A stretch of 64,000 bases of DNA, taken from NCBI GenBank assembly GCA_937125455.1, contig CAKZLK010000017.1, positions 62,001-126,000 on the forward strand, written 5' to 3'. The position numbers were made by a program, and so were the translations under genes. Source of the DNA: an uncultured Aequorivita sp. (GTDB lineage: Bacteria > Bacteroidota > Bacteroidia > Flavobacteriales > Flavobacteriaceae). Shown here piece by piece: positions 36,489 through 44,608 of this stretch (its first letter is position 1; each line of letters starts with the position of its first letter). The notes under the pieces were generated by a model, which saw nothing but the letters and a program-made list of their open reading frames with translations, made no database searches and was not told where the DNA came from.

Positions 36489-38933
36489 TTATCTATTAGA
36501 AAGCGCATTTTGTAAATCCCGAATGTTCAAAATAAGCTTTTCAAAATCGATCTTCAATTCCACAGGTTCAATTGTTTCGGCAGTGTAATCCTCCATTTTT
36601 TCAAGGATGGGAATCACTTCTTTCGCCTTTAATTGGCGGAACATCGTCAACATTCTGTGGGCGATTTCAGAAATAGTCTTTGTCTCATTTTCAGCAATTA
36701 AATTTTTAATTTGCTTCAGATCTTTTTCGGTTTGTGTGTTGAAAACCTCCACTACTTCTTCCAAGGCTTCGGGCGTATTTAAAAAGGATTTTAAAAGGGA
36801 AAGGTCAAATTTTCCGTTAGCTGAGGAATTTGATTTGAAGATTTCATCCGTATTATTTTCTTCCGAAAAATTCATTCGGTTTGGGAAAATGCGCTCCAAA
36901 ACCGTAACAAGTTCATGTTTTGAAAAGGGTTTTGGAAGCATTTCAGTGAATCCTTTATTTAAATAGAAATCGCGCGCATGTTCACGACTTCCCGTCATTG
37001 CTATAATTGGCTGATTTTTATAGGAATTTATTTCGCCATTTTTCAATTTTTCCAAAACAGTAAAACCGTCGGTTTTTGGCATTTGAATATCTGTTAAAAC
37101 GAAATCGAAATCCGAACCGGTTCGAAAACTCTCATAACTTTGAAATGCTTCCGAAGCAATATTCATCTGCTCAAAAATTTCCTGCAAAAGAGCGCGCATC
37201 GCCTCATCATCGTCAATAATTACAGCTTTTAAACCCTTAAATGAATTGGATTCTTTCGGAATGGGTTTGGTCAAGACCCGTTCTGAATTTCTCAGCGGAA
37301 ACGTCAATATAAAGTTGCTTCCTTTCCCTAAAACACTTTCCACTTTTATAGTTCCACCCAAAAGCTCGGTGAGTTTTTTTGAAATGGCAAGTCCCAAACC
37401 GCTGCCGCCAAACTTGTGTGCAATTTCAGTTTCGGCCTGCGTAAATTCATTGAAAATGAGCTGCTGTTTTTCTTCGGAAATGCCAATTCCAGTATCGATT
37501 ACCGAAATTTGAACCGTTGAGATTTTATTATATTTTTCAACTTCCTTTACCTTTATTTCAACACTTCCCGTTTCGGTAAATTTAAAAGCATTGCCGACAA
37601 GATTATTTATAATCTGCCTAATTCGCAATGGATCACTTTCAAAAATTCGGTCATTCAGAGTTTCTGAAATCGAAATTTTCAACGCTACGGGCTTTTGAAG
37701 GAACACTTGTTTTGCTGCGTTTCCGGCTTCTCTAATTATATTTTCAAGAGAAAAAGGAATACTTTCCAAAGGTAATTTTCCCGCTTCCAATTTTGAAAAA
37801 TCCAACAAGTCATCAACCAAATGCGAAATGAAATGCGAGCTAGAAGTAATCTGTGCCAAATAGTATTTTTGTTTTTCAGATAGATTTGAATTTTCGAACA
37901 ATTCTGCATATCCGCTGATAGTATTCAATGGTGTTTTCAGATCGTGGCTTACTGTGGAAATAAGTTGTTCGCGACTTTTTAGAAGCGATTCAGCATAATT
38001 TTTCGATTCTTCTAAATTCTTTTTAAAACGTTCTGCCCGAAAAAAGTCTGAAAGGATGAAATAGGAAAATAATAAAACCACAATACCGCCCAAAATTCCT
38101 GCAAACTTCAAAATCTGTTTGGTTCGCTCCATCGATTCCGAGCGTTGTTGCTTTTCTAAATTATTGTTCTTTGAAATTTCACGATCAAAACTGGCAATTA
38201 TTTCACGCAAACGTTCAGAAATATTGAGGTCGTTGCGGATCAATTCATTCTCCTTTTGCATCAAAGATTCCCTGATTCTCGAGTTTTCCTTTTTCGCTTC
38301 GGCAACAATATAACGTGAAGCCGTAAGCATAGAATCTACGGTTTTCGACTTGACGGTAGAAGTATCACGCGTAACATCTCTATTGAGGTAGTCTGCGTAA
38401 TTTTGCCAGACTTTAAGCTCTTTATTACTCAGCTTTGAGGGATCTCGAATTAGTGATTCCACGGAGTTCAACCCGACAGAAGCTTCCAGTTTTCGCACTT
38501 CGCGCATAATATCGTCCAACGAAGTATCCTTTTGGTTTGTGAGCCGCAAGATCCGAAGTTGCTCAATATTTCGGTTTTTTTCTTTTAGCAGTGAATTCAC
38601 ACTGTCTAATTGTTTTACTTGAAACTTGTTATTGGTGAGCGATTTAATCTGTTCAATTTTTCGAAAAAGCGAATCAGTTTTGACCATGTATTTTTCAAAG
38701 TCGTCATCGCTTTCGGTTAAAAGCGCGAGCCTTGAAAATCCGTCTGTTTCATAAACTAGATTGATGAGTGTTCCAGTTTCTATAAATTTTTTTTCACCTG
38801 TAGTTTCAGCGGATTCGGCAGTAAATTTTTTAAATTCTGAATACAAAAAAAAGCCTACTAATACAGCTAAAGCACTCAAAACAAGATAGCTGAGGATAAT
38901 CTTAAAAGTGAATTTGTTTTTTGACGTGGCCAT
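36489..38933 (-). CDS. Hybrid sensor histidine kinase with receiver and Hpt-like domain
   Basis: The 814-residue membrane protein has helix 1 at about 12-31, a roughly 245-residue helical periplasmic region, helix 2 at about 278-298, a HisKA domain (His in STVSHDLKTPLNTISG, about 332), HATPase (IINNLVGNAFKFTETG, DTGIGISEEKQ, FGGSGLGLAI), a receiver (DDDEAMRALL, phospho-Asp in DFVLTDIQMP) and a C-terminal four-helix Hpt-like segment with a candidate His in EIAHRMLTMFRQL. This gives a full phosphorelay in one chain, which could end on the convergent NtrC-type regulator. The signal is unknown. Confidence 0.92.
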   Translation of the reverse strand: MATSKNKFTFKIILSYLVLSALAVLVGFFLYSEFKKFTAESAETTGEKKFIETGTLINLVYETDGFSRLALLTESDDDFEKYMVKTDSLFRKIEQIKSLTNNKFQVKQLDSVNSLLKEKNRNIEQLRILRLTNQKDTSLDDIMREVRKLEASVGLNSVESLIRDPSKLSNKELKVWQNYADYLNRDVTRDTSTVKSKTVDSMLTASRYIVAEAKKENSRIRESLMQKENELIRNDLNISERLREIIASFDREISKNNNLEKQQRSESMERTKQILKFAGILGGIVVLLFSYFILSDFFRAERFKKNLEESKNYAESLLKSREQLISTVSHDLKTPLNTISGYAELFENSNLSEKQKYYLAQITSSSHFISHLVDDLLDFSKLEAGKLPLESIPFSLENIIREAGNAAKQVFLQKPVALKISISETLNDRIFESDPLRIRQIINNLVGNAFKFTETGSVEIKVKEVEKYNKISTVQISVIDTGIGISEEKQQLIFNEFTQAETEIAHKFGGSGLGLAISKKLTELLGGTIKVESVLGKGSNFILTFPLRNSERVLTKPIPKESNSFKGLKAVIIDDDEAMRALLQEIFEQMNIASEAFQSYESFRTGSDFDFVLTDIQMPKTDGFTVLEKLKNGEINSYKNQPIIAMTGSREHARDFYLNKGFTEMLPKPFSKHELVTVLERIFPNRMNFSEENNTDEIFKSNSSANGKFDLSLLKSFLNTPEALEEVVEVFNTQTEKDLKQIKNLIAENETKTISEIAHRMLTMFRQLKAKEVIPILEKMEDYTAETIEPVELKIDFEKLILNIRDLQNALSNR

Positions 38934-38990
38934 CGTTCAAATGTAAAGAGTATTGAAAAGGGGAAGTATTAAGAATATGATAAAAAAATC

Positions 38991-39014
38991 GAAACCGAAA
39001 TCGAAATCGAAAAC
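38991..39014. repeat. Short tandem GAAAYC-type hexamers
   Basis: Four hexamers in a row read GAAACC, GAAATC, GAAATC, GAAAAC, just upstream of the promoter of the riboswitch transcript. It is low-complexity sequence and a possible site of copy-number change. Confidence 0.6.
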
Positions 39015-39026
39015 GATGCCAAAGTA

Positions 39027-39059
39027 TTGGAAGAAATTGAAAAAAGAAATGTACTTTTG
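39027..39059 (+). promoter_or_regulatory. Promoter of the TPP-riboswitch transcript
   Basis: TTG at 39027-39029 and TACTTTTG at 39052-39059 (perfect TAnnTTTG) are 22 bases apart, the normal Bacteroidota -33/-7 spacing. The start point would be at about 39065, right before the first base of the riboswitch. Confidence 0.75.
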
Positions 39060-39068
39060 CCGAACATC

Positions 39069-39208
39069 TCAAAGGGGTGCTTTTGGAAGTACGAAATTGG
39101 AAATACGAGTTACGAAACTTTTTCGTCGCTCGTCGCTCAAAATTCCAACTTCAAAAGGCTGAGATTATACCCAAAGAACCTGGGCGGGTAATGCTGCCAA
39201 GGGATAAC
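39069..39208 (+). promoter_or_regulatory. TPP (thi-box) riboswitch with extended P3 arm
   Basis: The thi-box core is visible: AAAGGGGTGC (39071), CTGAGATTATACCC (39159), AAAGAACCTG (39173), GGGTAATGCTGCCAAGGGA (39186). Between the 5' and 3' halves the P3 arm is long, about 70 bases: CTTTTGGAAGT pairs with ACTTCAAAAG, and inside it ACGAG pairs with CTCGT and CGAAA with TTTCG. The element senses thiamine pyrophosphate. A terminator (39220-39260) follows, so binding of TPP should stop transcription before the TonB receptor gene. Confidence 0.93.
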
Positions 39209-39219
39209 TAATAGGAACC

Positions 39220-39260
39220 CCCTGTTATAATGCAAGACGCATTGTATTCAGGGTTTTTTT
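39220..39260 (+). terminator. Attenuator terminator of the riboswitch
   Basis: CCCTG pairs with CAGGG and, inside, AATGC pairs with GCATT, followed by seven T. It lies 12 bases after the riboswitch and 64 before the receptor ATG, as expected for the expression platform. Confidence 0.85.
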
Positions 39261-39324
39261 ATGTAACCATTTAACGAACCAAGAATAACGCCCCTTTTAT
39301 TCGTATAATTTAAAATTAGTACGA

Positions 39325-41517
39325 ATGAAAAAGTTATTGATTTCCGCATTTTTTACTTCACTCTTTTTAACGGTTTCCGCGCAACAAACACCACAGGAAA
39401 AAAAGCAAGATTCAACTAAAATTGAATCCTTGGATGAAGTTTTGGTGAAAGCCGTCCGTGTAGAGGCAGATTCGCCAATTACGCACTCCAACCTCGACAA
39501 AGAGGAACTTGAAAAACGGAACCTAGGGCAGGACATTCCGTATATGCTCAATTACCTTCCGTCGGTTGTTACAACGAGCGATGCCGGAGCAGGTGTGGGT
39601 TATACCTATATTCGTGTTCGGGGGAGCGATGCATCACGAGTTAATGTTACACTTAATGGAATTCCGTATAACGACTCCGAAAGCCAGGGAACCTTTTGGG
39701 TGAATTTGCCCGATTTTACTTCTTCGGTGCAAAGTTTGCAACTACAGCGTGGCGTTGGAACTTCTACCAACGGTTCGGGTGCTTTTGGCGCGAGCTTGAA
39801 TTTGCTGAGCGATGCCGTTTCAAACGAAGCGTACGGCGAAATTGCAAATTCCTTCGGAAGTTATAACACACATAAACACAACGTCAAGTTCAGCACTGGC
39901 TTGCTTTCCGATCATTTTGAATTAGCGGGAAGGTTGTCAACTATTCAATCCGATGGTTATATTGACCGGGCCAGTTCCGACTTGAAATCGTATTTTCTCC
40001 AAGGAGCGTTTGTAGATAGAAATACTCTAATTAAAGCATTAGTTTTTGGAGGAAGGGAAGAAACCTATCAGTCGTGGAACGGTTTAGAAGATCCTGAAAA
40101 ACTTGAAAATGATAGAACCTACAACACCGTTGGAGAGTACACTGATGAAGATGGAAACATTCAGTTTTATGATAATGAAGTAGATAATTATGCGCAAGAT
40201 CATTATCAATTGCTTTGGAACCAGCGTTTCAACAATAATTGGAGTACGAACGTGTCCTTTAATTACACAAATGGAGAAGGTTATTTTGAGCAATACAAAG
40301 AAGACGAAGATTTTGAAACTTACAATTTTGAACCGATTACAATTGGTGGTGATACCATAAATACAACCGATTTAATCCGTCGCCGATGGTTGGACAACGA
40401 TTTTTACGCAGCAAATGCGAATGTAAATTATAAAAACGATAAAATTGATTTTACTGGTGGAGCTTTTTACAGCTATTACACAGGCGACCATTATGGCGAA
40501 GTAATTTGGGCTCGCTACGCCAGCAATTCTGAAATTCGGGATCGGTATTACGAAGGAAATGGTGAGAAAAGTGAATTTACCGTTTTTTCAAAAGCAACCT
40601 ACAGAATCAATGATCAATTAAGTTTTTTCGGCGATTTGCAGGGCAGGTTTTTGAATTATAATACTTCGGGAATTACTTCAGATTTGTTGCCGTTGAATGT
40701 TGATGAAAACTATTCCTTTTTCAACCCAAAAGCAGGTTTGACTTATAAGTTGAATACTTCAAATCAATTTTATTTCTCTTACGGAAAAGCGCATCGCGAA
40801 CCTTCACGAAATGATTATGAACAAGGAATCGTTACTCCAGAAAAGCTAGATGATTATGAACTTGGCTGGCGTTTTGCTTCAGAAAAGACAAAGTTAAGCA
40901 CCAACATTTATTATATGAATTACAAAGATCAATTGGTGCTTTCTGGTGAGCTTAATGATGTTGGGGCTGCCTTAAGAACCAGCAGTGGAAAAAGTTATCG
41001 TTTGGGATTGGAAATTGATGCTGAAATTCAACTTTTGAAAAACTTGAGAACTATACCAAACATAGCTTTGAGCACTAATAAAAACGTAGATTTTGTAAGC
41101 TCCCGCGATGGTGAATTGGTGAATTTGGGCAACACGAGTATTTCGTTTTCGCCTTCTGTAGTAGCAGGGAATATGCTAGAATATACACTAATCAAAAAAC
41201 TGCAATTAGGTTTTCTTTCAAAATTTGTAGGGGAGCAGTATATGGGAAATATTGATAGCGAAGCTTCGAAACTGGACAGTTACTTCATCAATGATTTGAA
41301 TATCGTTTACACTTTGGACAATCTCCCGTTGGTAAGAGAAGTGGTTTTTTCGGCCTTGGTAAACAATATTTTCAACGTAAAATATATCTCGAATGGATAT
41401 TTTTATACCTATGATGATGATTTCAGTAATCCAGGAACTGTTACCACTGTTGAAGGTGCTGGTTATTATCCGCAGGCAACCATCAATTTTTTGGTTGGAG
41501 CGACTGTAAAGTTTTAA
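39325..41517 (+). CDS. TonB-dependent outer-membrane receptor, probably for thiamine
   Basis: The 730-residue receptor has a signal peptide (LLISAFFTSLFLTVSAQ), a TonB-box-like region (SLDEVLVKAVR, about 33-43), a plug domain (LNYLPSVVTTSDAGAG, IRVRGSDASRVNVTLNGIPYNDS, split) and a 22-strand barrel ending in VGATVKF with terminal Phe. It is controlled by a TPP riboswitch and attenuator. In Bacteroidota, thi-box-controlled TonB receptors take up thiamine, and in Bacteroides the genes sit with pnuT. Here the pnuT-like gene is 7 kb upstream. Substrate is therefore inferred from regulation, not from the barrel. Confidence 0.9.
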   Translation: MKKLLISAFFTSLFLTVSAQQTPQEKKQDSTKIESLDEVLVKAVRVEADSPITHSNLDKEELEKRNLGQDIPYMLNYLPSVVTTSDAGAGVGYTYIRVRGSDASRVNVTLNGIPYNDSESQGTFWVNLPDFTSSVQSLQLQRGVGTSTNGSGAFGASLNLLSDAVSNEAYGEIANSFGSYNTHKHNVKFSTGLLSDHFELAGRLSTIQSDGYIDRASSDLKSYFLQGAFVDRNTLIKALVFGGREETYQSWNGLEDPEKLENDRTYNTVGEYTDEDGNIQFYDNEVDNYAQDHYQLLWNQRFNNNWSTNVSFNYTNGEGYFEQYKEDEDFETYNFEPITIGGDTINTTDLIRRRWLDNDFYAANANVNYKNDKIDFTGGAFYSYYTGDHYGEVIWARYASNSEIRDRYYEGNGEKSEFTVFSKATYRINDQLSFFGDLQGRFLNYNTSGITSDLLPLNVDENYSFFNPKAGLTYKLNTSNQFYFSYGKAHREPSRNDYEQGIVTPEKLDDYELGWRFASEKTKLSTNIYYMNYKDQLVLSGELNDVGAALRTSSGKSYRLGLEIDAEIQLLKNLRTIPNIALSTNKNVDFVSSRDGELVNLGNTSISFSPSVVAGNMLEYTLIKKLQLGFLSKFVGEQYMGNIDSEASKLDSYFINDLNIVYTLDNLPLVREVVFSALVNNIFNVKYISNGYFYTYDDDFSNPGTVTTVEGAGYYPQATINFLVGATVKF

Positions 41518-41519
41518 AA

Positions 41520-41957
41520 TTAATTAGTGATAATAATATTATTGCCATTGCGTTCTGCACGATATTGCTGCATTGGATATTTGGTGCCAGGTTCAGTAGT
41601 GTGCTGGCCAGAAGTTATAAAATATTTATTGTCATCATTCGGACAGGGGCAAGTTGCAATTACGCCATCAAGTTCCATTCGTGAGCAGTCACTGGGAGCG
41701 TGATTAGGGTCAGTAAGGTCAAACGCTAAATATTGGGTTTCACTGGCGCAATAAACCACGATTCCCTTGATTCCTTGACCTGTAACAATATAGTTTCCGG
41801 GAAATTTCAAAGGATTATATTCTGGTAGGTTAAGGTTTAAATTTAGGCTTACCACAGGATCTGTTAAATAAGGATTGCGTTGTTGCTTTTCGTCACTTTT
41901 TGAACACGAAAATATCAAAACACCAACCAAAAGGAAAAGAAATTTATTTTTCATCAA
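41520..41957 (-). CDS. Rieske-like lipoprotein with degenerate cluster site
   Basis: The 145-residue lipoprotein has the signal FLFLLVGVLIFSCSKSD (Cys near 18). The core (YLAFDLTDPNHAPSDCSRM, GVIATCPCPNDDNKYFITSGQ, then YRAERNGNNIIITN) resembles the small Rieske-type lipoproteins of Flavobacteriaceae. True Rieske proteins bind 2Fe-2S through CxH and CxxH. Here no such pair is clean: PNH and C-P-C remain but the ligand spacing is broken. It may keep the fold without iron. It converges on the TonB receptor gene, stops two bases apart. Confidence 0.65.
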   Translation of the reverse strand: MMKNKFLFLLVGVLIFSCSKSDEKQQRNPYLTDPVVSLNLNLNLPEYNPLKFPGNYIVTGQGIKGIVVYCASETQYLAFDLTDPNHAPSDCSRMELDGVIATCPCPNDDNKYFITSGQHTTEPGTKYPMQQYRAERNGNNIIITN

Positions 41958-42014
41958 AGCAATTAAATTTTAAGGGCGAAATTACAACAAATTACGCAAG
42001 AAGTAAATTTTTAG

Positions 42015-42022
42015 TATATTTG
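42015..42022 (+). promoter_or_regulatory. -7 promoter element for greA
   Basis: TATATTTG fits TAnnTTTG. A start near 42028 would put both T-tailed hairpins at 42031-42056 and 42071-42094 in the greA leader. Confidence 0.55.
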
Positions 42023-42030
42023 TTAAACAC

Positions 42031-42056
42031 AATCCCGTCACAGTATGGGATTTTTT
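42031..42056 (+). terminator. Leader hairpin 1 upstream of greA
   Basis: AATCCC pairs with GGGATT around a ten-base loop, followed by a T run (six bases). It is closely similar to hairpin 2 at 42071, so one copy probably arose from the other. It sits between divergent genes, where no upstream gene needs an end, apart from read-through of the TonB receptor. Confidence 0.65.
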
Positions 42057-42070
42057 CAATTTATTAAGTG

Positions 42071-42094
42071 AGTCCCGCCACGAGTCGGGATTTT
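42071..42094 (+). terminator. Leader hairpin 2 upstream of greA
   Basis: TCCCG pairs with CGGGA around an eight-base loop, followed by TTTT. The sequence repeats hairpin 1 with a few changes. The greA ATG follows 48 bases later. Confidence 0.6.
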
Positions 42095-42141
42095 GTTATA
42101 TTAAAGAATACGTATGTTCTGCATACACAAACGATGAAGTT

Positions 42142-42618
42142 ATGAGTAAAGTATCTTATTATACTGCCGAAGGATTAAAAAAATTAAGAGATGAAGTAGA
42201 TCACCTACGCGACGTAGAACGACCAAAGGCCTCTAATGCAATTGCAGAAGCCCGTGATAAAGGTGATTTGAGTGAAAATGCCGAATATGATGCCGCTAAA
42301 GAAGCTCAGGGAATGTTGGAGATGCGAATTGCTAAATTAGAAGAAGTACTTGCAAATGCCCGTTTGATAGATGAATCACAATTGGATATGAGCAAGGTTT
42401 TGGTTCACTCCACCGTGAAAATTAAAAATCAAAATAACGGAATGGAGATGACTTATAAATTAGTTGCGCAAAGCGAAGCTGATCTTAAAACAGGGAAAAT
42501 TTCTGTAGATTCTCCAATTGGTCATGGCCTCTTGGGTAAAGAAGTAGGACAAGTTGCAGAAATAAAAGTACCCAACGGAGTGCTTAAATTCGAAATACTG
42601 GAAATTTCAAGAAATTAA
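42142..42618 (+). CDS. greA: Transcription elongation factor GreA
   Basis: The 158-residue factor enters the secondary channel of RNA polymerase and helps cleave backtracked RNA. The N-terminal coiled-coil hairpin carries the tip acidic pair in DLSENAEYDAAKEAQ (Asp and Glu at about 42-45), and the C-terminal FKBP-like domain has KTGKISVDSPIGHGLLGKEVGQ (split). Length is normal. The stop is followed by two bases and then the HIT gene, so they form an operon. The leader has two hairpins that could attenuate it. Confidence 0.97.
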   Translation: MSKVSYYTAEGLKKLRDEVDHLRDVERPKASNAIAEARDKGDLSENAEYDAAKEAQGMLEMRIAKLEEVLANARLIDESQLDMSKVLVHSTVKIKNQNNGMEMTYKLVAQSEADLKTGKISVDSPIGHGLLGKEVGQVAEIKVPNGVLKFEILEISRN

Positions 42619-42620
42619 TT

Positions 42621-43016
42621 ATGGCGTCGATTTTCACACAAATAATTGAAGGCGAAATACCGTGTTACAAAGTAGCCGAAGATGACAATTTTATTGCTTT
42701 TTTGGATATAAATCCAAATGCTAAAGGTCATACGCTGTGTGTGCCTAAAGAAGAAATCGATAAGATTTTTGATATGGGCGAACATATGTACCTGCAATTG
42801 ATGCAGTTTTCTCGAAAAGTTGCCCGAGCACTTGAAAAAACAGTTCCGTGCAAACGTGTTGGAATGGCTGTTGTAGGTTTGGAAGTGCCTCATGTTCATG
42901 TGCATCTCATTCCTTTGAATGAAATGGACGATATGCGTTTTACCAAAAAAGTAAAAATGACTTCAGAAGAATTTGAAATTTTGGCAGAAAAAATTTCTGA
43001 AAAACTTAAAGCGTAG
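42621..43016 (+). CDS. HIT family nucleotide-binding protein
   Basis: The 131-residue protein has the HIT triad HVHVHLIP at about 91-98 and ASIFTQIIEGEIPCYKVAED at the N-terminus, typical of the PKCI/HinT branch that hydrolyses AMP-linked substrates. Cys in EIPCYKV may be a zinc ligand, but the second Cys pair is missing. It follows greA after two bases. Its 3' end overlaps the converging zinc-ribbon gene by 11 bases. Confidence 0.94.
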   Translation: MASIFTQIIEGEIPCYKVAEDDNFIAFLDINPNAKGHTLCVPKEEIDKIFDMGEHMYLQLMQFSRKVARALEKTVPCKRVGMAVVGLEVPHVHVHLIPLNEMDDMRFTKKVKMTSEEFEILAEKISEKLKA

Positions 43017-43353
43017 GAATCAAAAGATATACAACTGCGGCAACCAAAACAATAGCCACAACGATTAAGATATAAAATAGCGGTTTCACCTTTAAATATT
43101 GTTTATTGGTTTCCGCTATTTTTTTATTATAGTCAAAAACACGCTCAATATCCTCCGTCCAGTTTACAGGATAAATAGTGTTGTTGCAGGTATGGCAATA
43201 TAGTTTTTCGTCTATTTGTGTTGCTGGTTTTTTAAAAAGAGGCGTTTCTTTCTCTTCTTGTGTAAAAGTAATTTCAAGGCCGTCCGTTCCAAAACAAGTT
43301 GGGCAATTATTTTTTAAACGTGCCGTGTGTAGCGTATGTGTTTTATTACTCAT
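43006..43353 (-). CDS. Zinc-ribbon protein with C-terminal membrane helix
   Basis: The 115-residue protein has CPTC near residues 18-21 and CHTC near 53-56, which could form a zinc ribbon, and a single C-terminal helix (FYILIVVAIVLVAAVVYLLI), so it is probably tail-anchored with the ribbon in the cytoplasm. I do not recognise a named family. It starts at the last base of the sensor kinase gene, so translation is coupled. Whether it takes part in signalling is not known. Confidence 0.75.
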   Translation of the reverse strand: MSNKTHTLHTARLKNNCPTCFGTDGLEITFTQEEKETPLFKKPATQIDEKLYCHTCNNTIYPVNWTEDIERVFDYNKKIAETNKQYLKVKPLFYILIVVAIVLVAAVVYLLIPTL

Positions 43354-44510
43354 TATGTATTTTCAGTCTTTAGGGCTATTTCCATGGTGGTTCCTTGGTT
43401 TGGTATGCTTTTCTGAACGCGAATTTTCCCGTTGTGATATTCTTCAATAATACGTTTTGCAAGCGAAAGACCAAGGCCCCAACCGCGTTTTTTGGTTGTA
43501 TGGCCTGGTGTGAAAATTTTACGGAATTCACTTTTTGTGAGCCCTTTTCCAGTATCGGTTATATGCACCAAGGCATATTTTGAATTCTGCTCTATAGCGA
43601 TTGTTATTTTGCCTTTTCCCTTCATGGCATCAATACCATTTTTTACCAAATTCTCAATAGTCCAGCTAAAAAGTTGCGGGTTCATTTGAACATAAATTGG
43701 TTTTTCGGGAACATTGAGCTGAAAATTAATGAGTTTTGAAGTGCGTTTTTGCAAGTAATAAAAAGTAGCTTTTGTTTCTTCAACCAAATCATGCTGCTCA
43801 AGCTTTGGTATTGATCCAATTTTTGAAAAACGGTCTGTAATGGTTTCTAGGCGAGAAATGTCTTTCTCCATTTCAACAACGTATTCCTGATTGACATTTT
43901 CAGTTTTTAAAATTTCGGCCCAGCCCACCAATGAAGAAAGCGGTGTTCCTATTTGGTGTGCAGTTTCCTTTGCCATACCAGCCCAAAGCCTATTTTGCTC
44001 GGCAGATTTGGAAGTTTTGTAAAAAAGATAGACTGCCAAAATGAAGAGGAATAATATTAAAATTAAAAATGCCGGATAGTATTTTAGCTTGTTTATAATT
44101 GGAGAATTTCCGTAATAAATTGTTGACAATAATTCATTGTCATTTCTAATTTCAATAGGTGTATACTCTGATGAAAACTGCTTAATTAAATTCTGTTTTT
44201 TTTCAAGTGTGTTTACCTCAGTTGAGTCAATATTGCGGTCTGTGTATGATTTCTCTTTTATGGTATAAAGAATCATTGGAGTCGTTCTATTGCTTTGAAT
44301 AACAGACAATACTAGATCTCCAACAGTAGGGTCATCGCTCGTATTTTTTTGCTGCAACTCTTGGTAAGCAGAAGCCCAAATTACCATTTTGGTACGTTCG
44401 TTTTCCTTCAATTGGTTGAAGAAAATATACGTATTCCACAAAATAAGACTGATGATTAAAAGAGAAGCCAATATAAAAGCCCAACGGGAGAACGTTTTTT
44501 TCCGAAGCAT
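43353..44510 (-). CDS. Sensor histidine kinase
   Basis: The 385-residue inner-membrane kinase has helix 1 at about 11-31 and helix 2 at about 145-165 around a small periplasmic domain. The HisKA motif is KETAHQIGTPLSSLVGWAE (His near 187), and the HATPase has LVKNGIDAMKG (N box), DTGKGLTKSEF and GWGLGLSLAKRI. No receiver is attached and no response regulator gene is next to it, so its partner is elsewhere. The zinc-ribbon gene overlaps it by one base. Confidence 0.92.
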   Translation of the reverse strand: MLRKKTFSRWAFILASLLIISLILWNTYIFFNQLKENERTKMVIWASAYQELQQKNTSDDPTVGDLVLSVIQSNRTTPMILYTIKEKSYTDRNIDSTEVNTLEKKQNLIKQFSSEYTPIEIRNDNELLSTIYYGNSPIINKLKYYPAFLILILFLFILAVYLFYKTSKSAEQNRLWAGMAKETAHQIGTPLSSLVGWAEILKTENVNQEYVVEMEKDISRLETITDRFSKIGSIPKLEQHDLVEETKATFYYLQKRTSKLINFQLNVPEKPIYVQMNPQLFSWTIENLVKNGIDAMKGKGKITIAIEQNSKYALVHITDTGKGLTKSEFRKIFTPGHTTKKRGWGLGLSLAKRIIEEYHNGKIRVQKSIPNQGTTMEIALKTENT

Positions 44511-44594
44511 AAAGATTATTTTTCCAGTTTAAATATAAAGCAAATATGTTGATATTATTGTACAATCATGTTTTTACAAGCTATAATCTTTGGG

Positions 44595-44602
44595 TACATT
44601 TG
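44595..44602 (+). promoter_or_regulatory. -7 element directly before the flavin reductase gene
   Basis: TACATTTG fits TAnnTTTG and ends six bases before the ATG at 44609, so the message would be leaderless or nearly so. Confidence 0.45.
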
Positions 44603-44608
44603 CAAGCA

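Noticed and set aside
38953-39162. 69-residue frame rich in KSKSK
   Set aside because: It is low-complexity and overlaps the promoter and TPP riboswitch.
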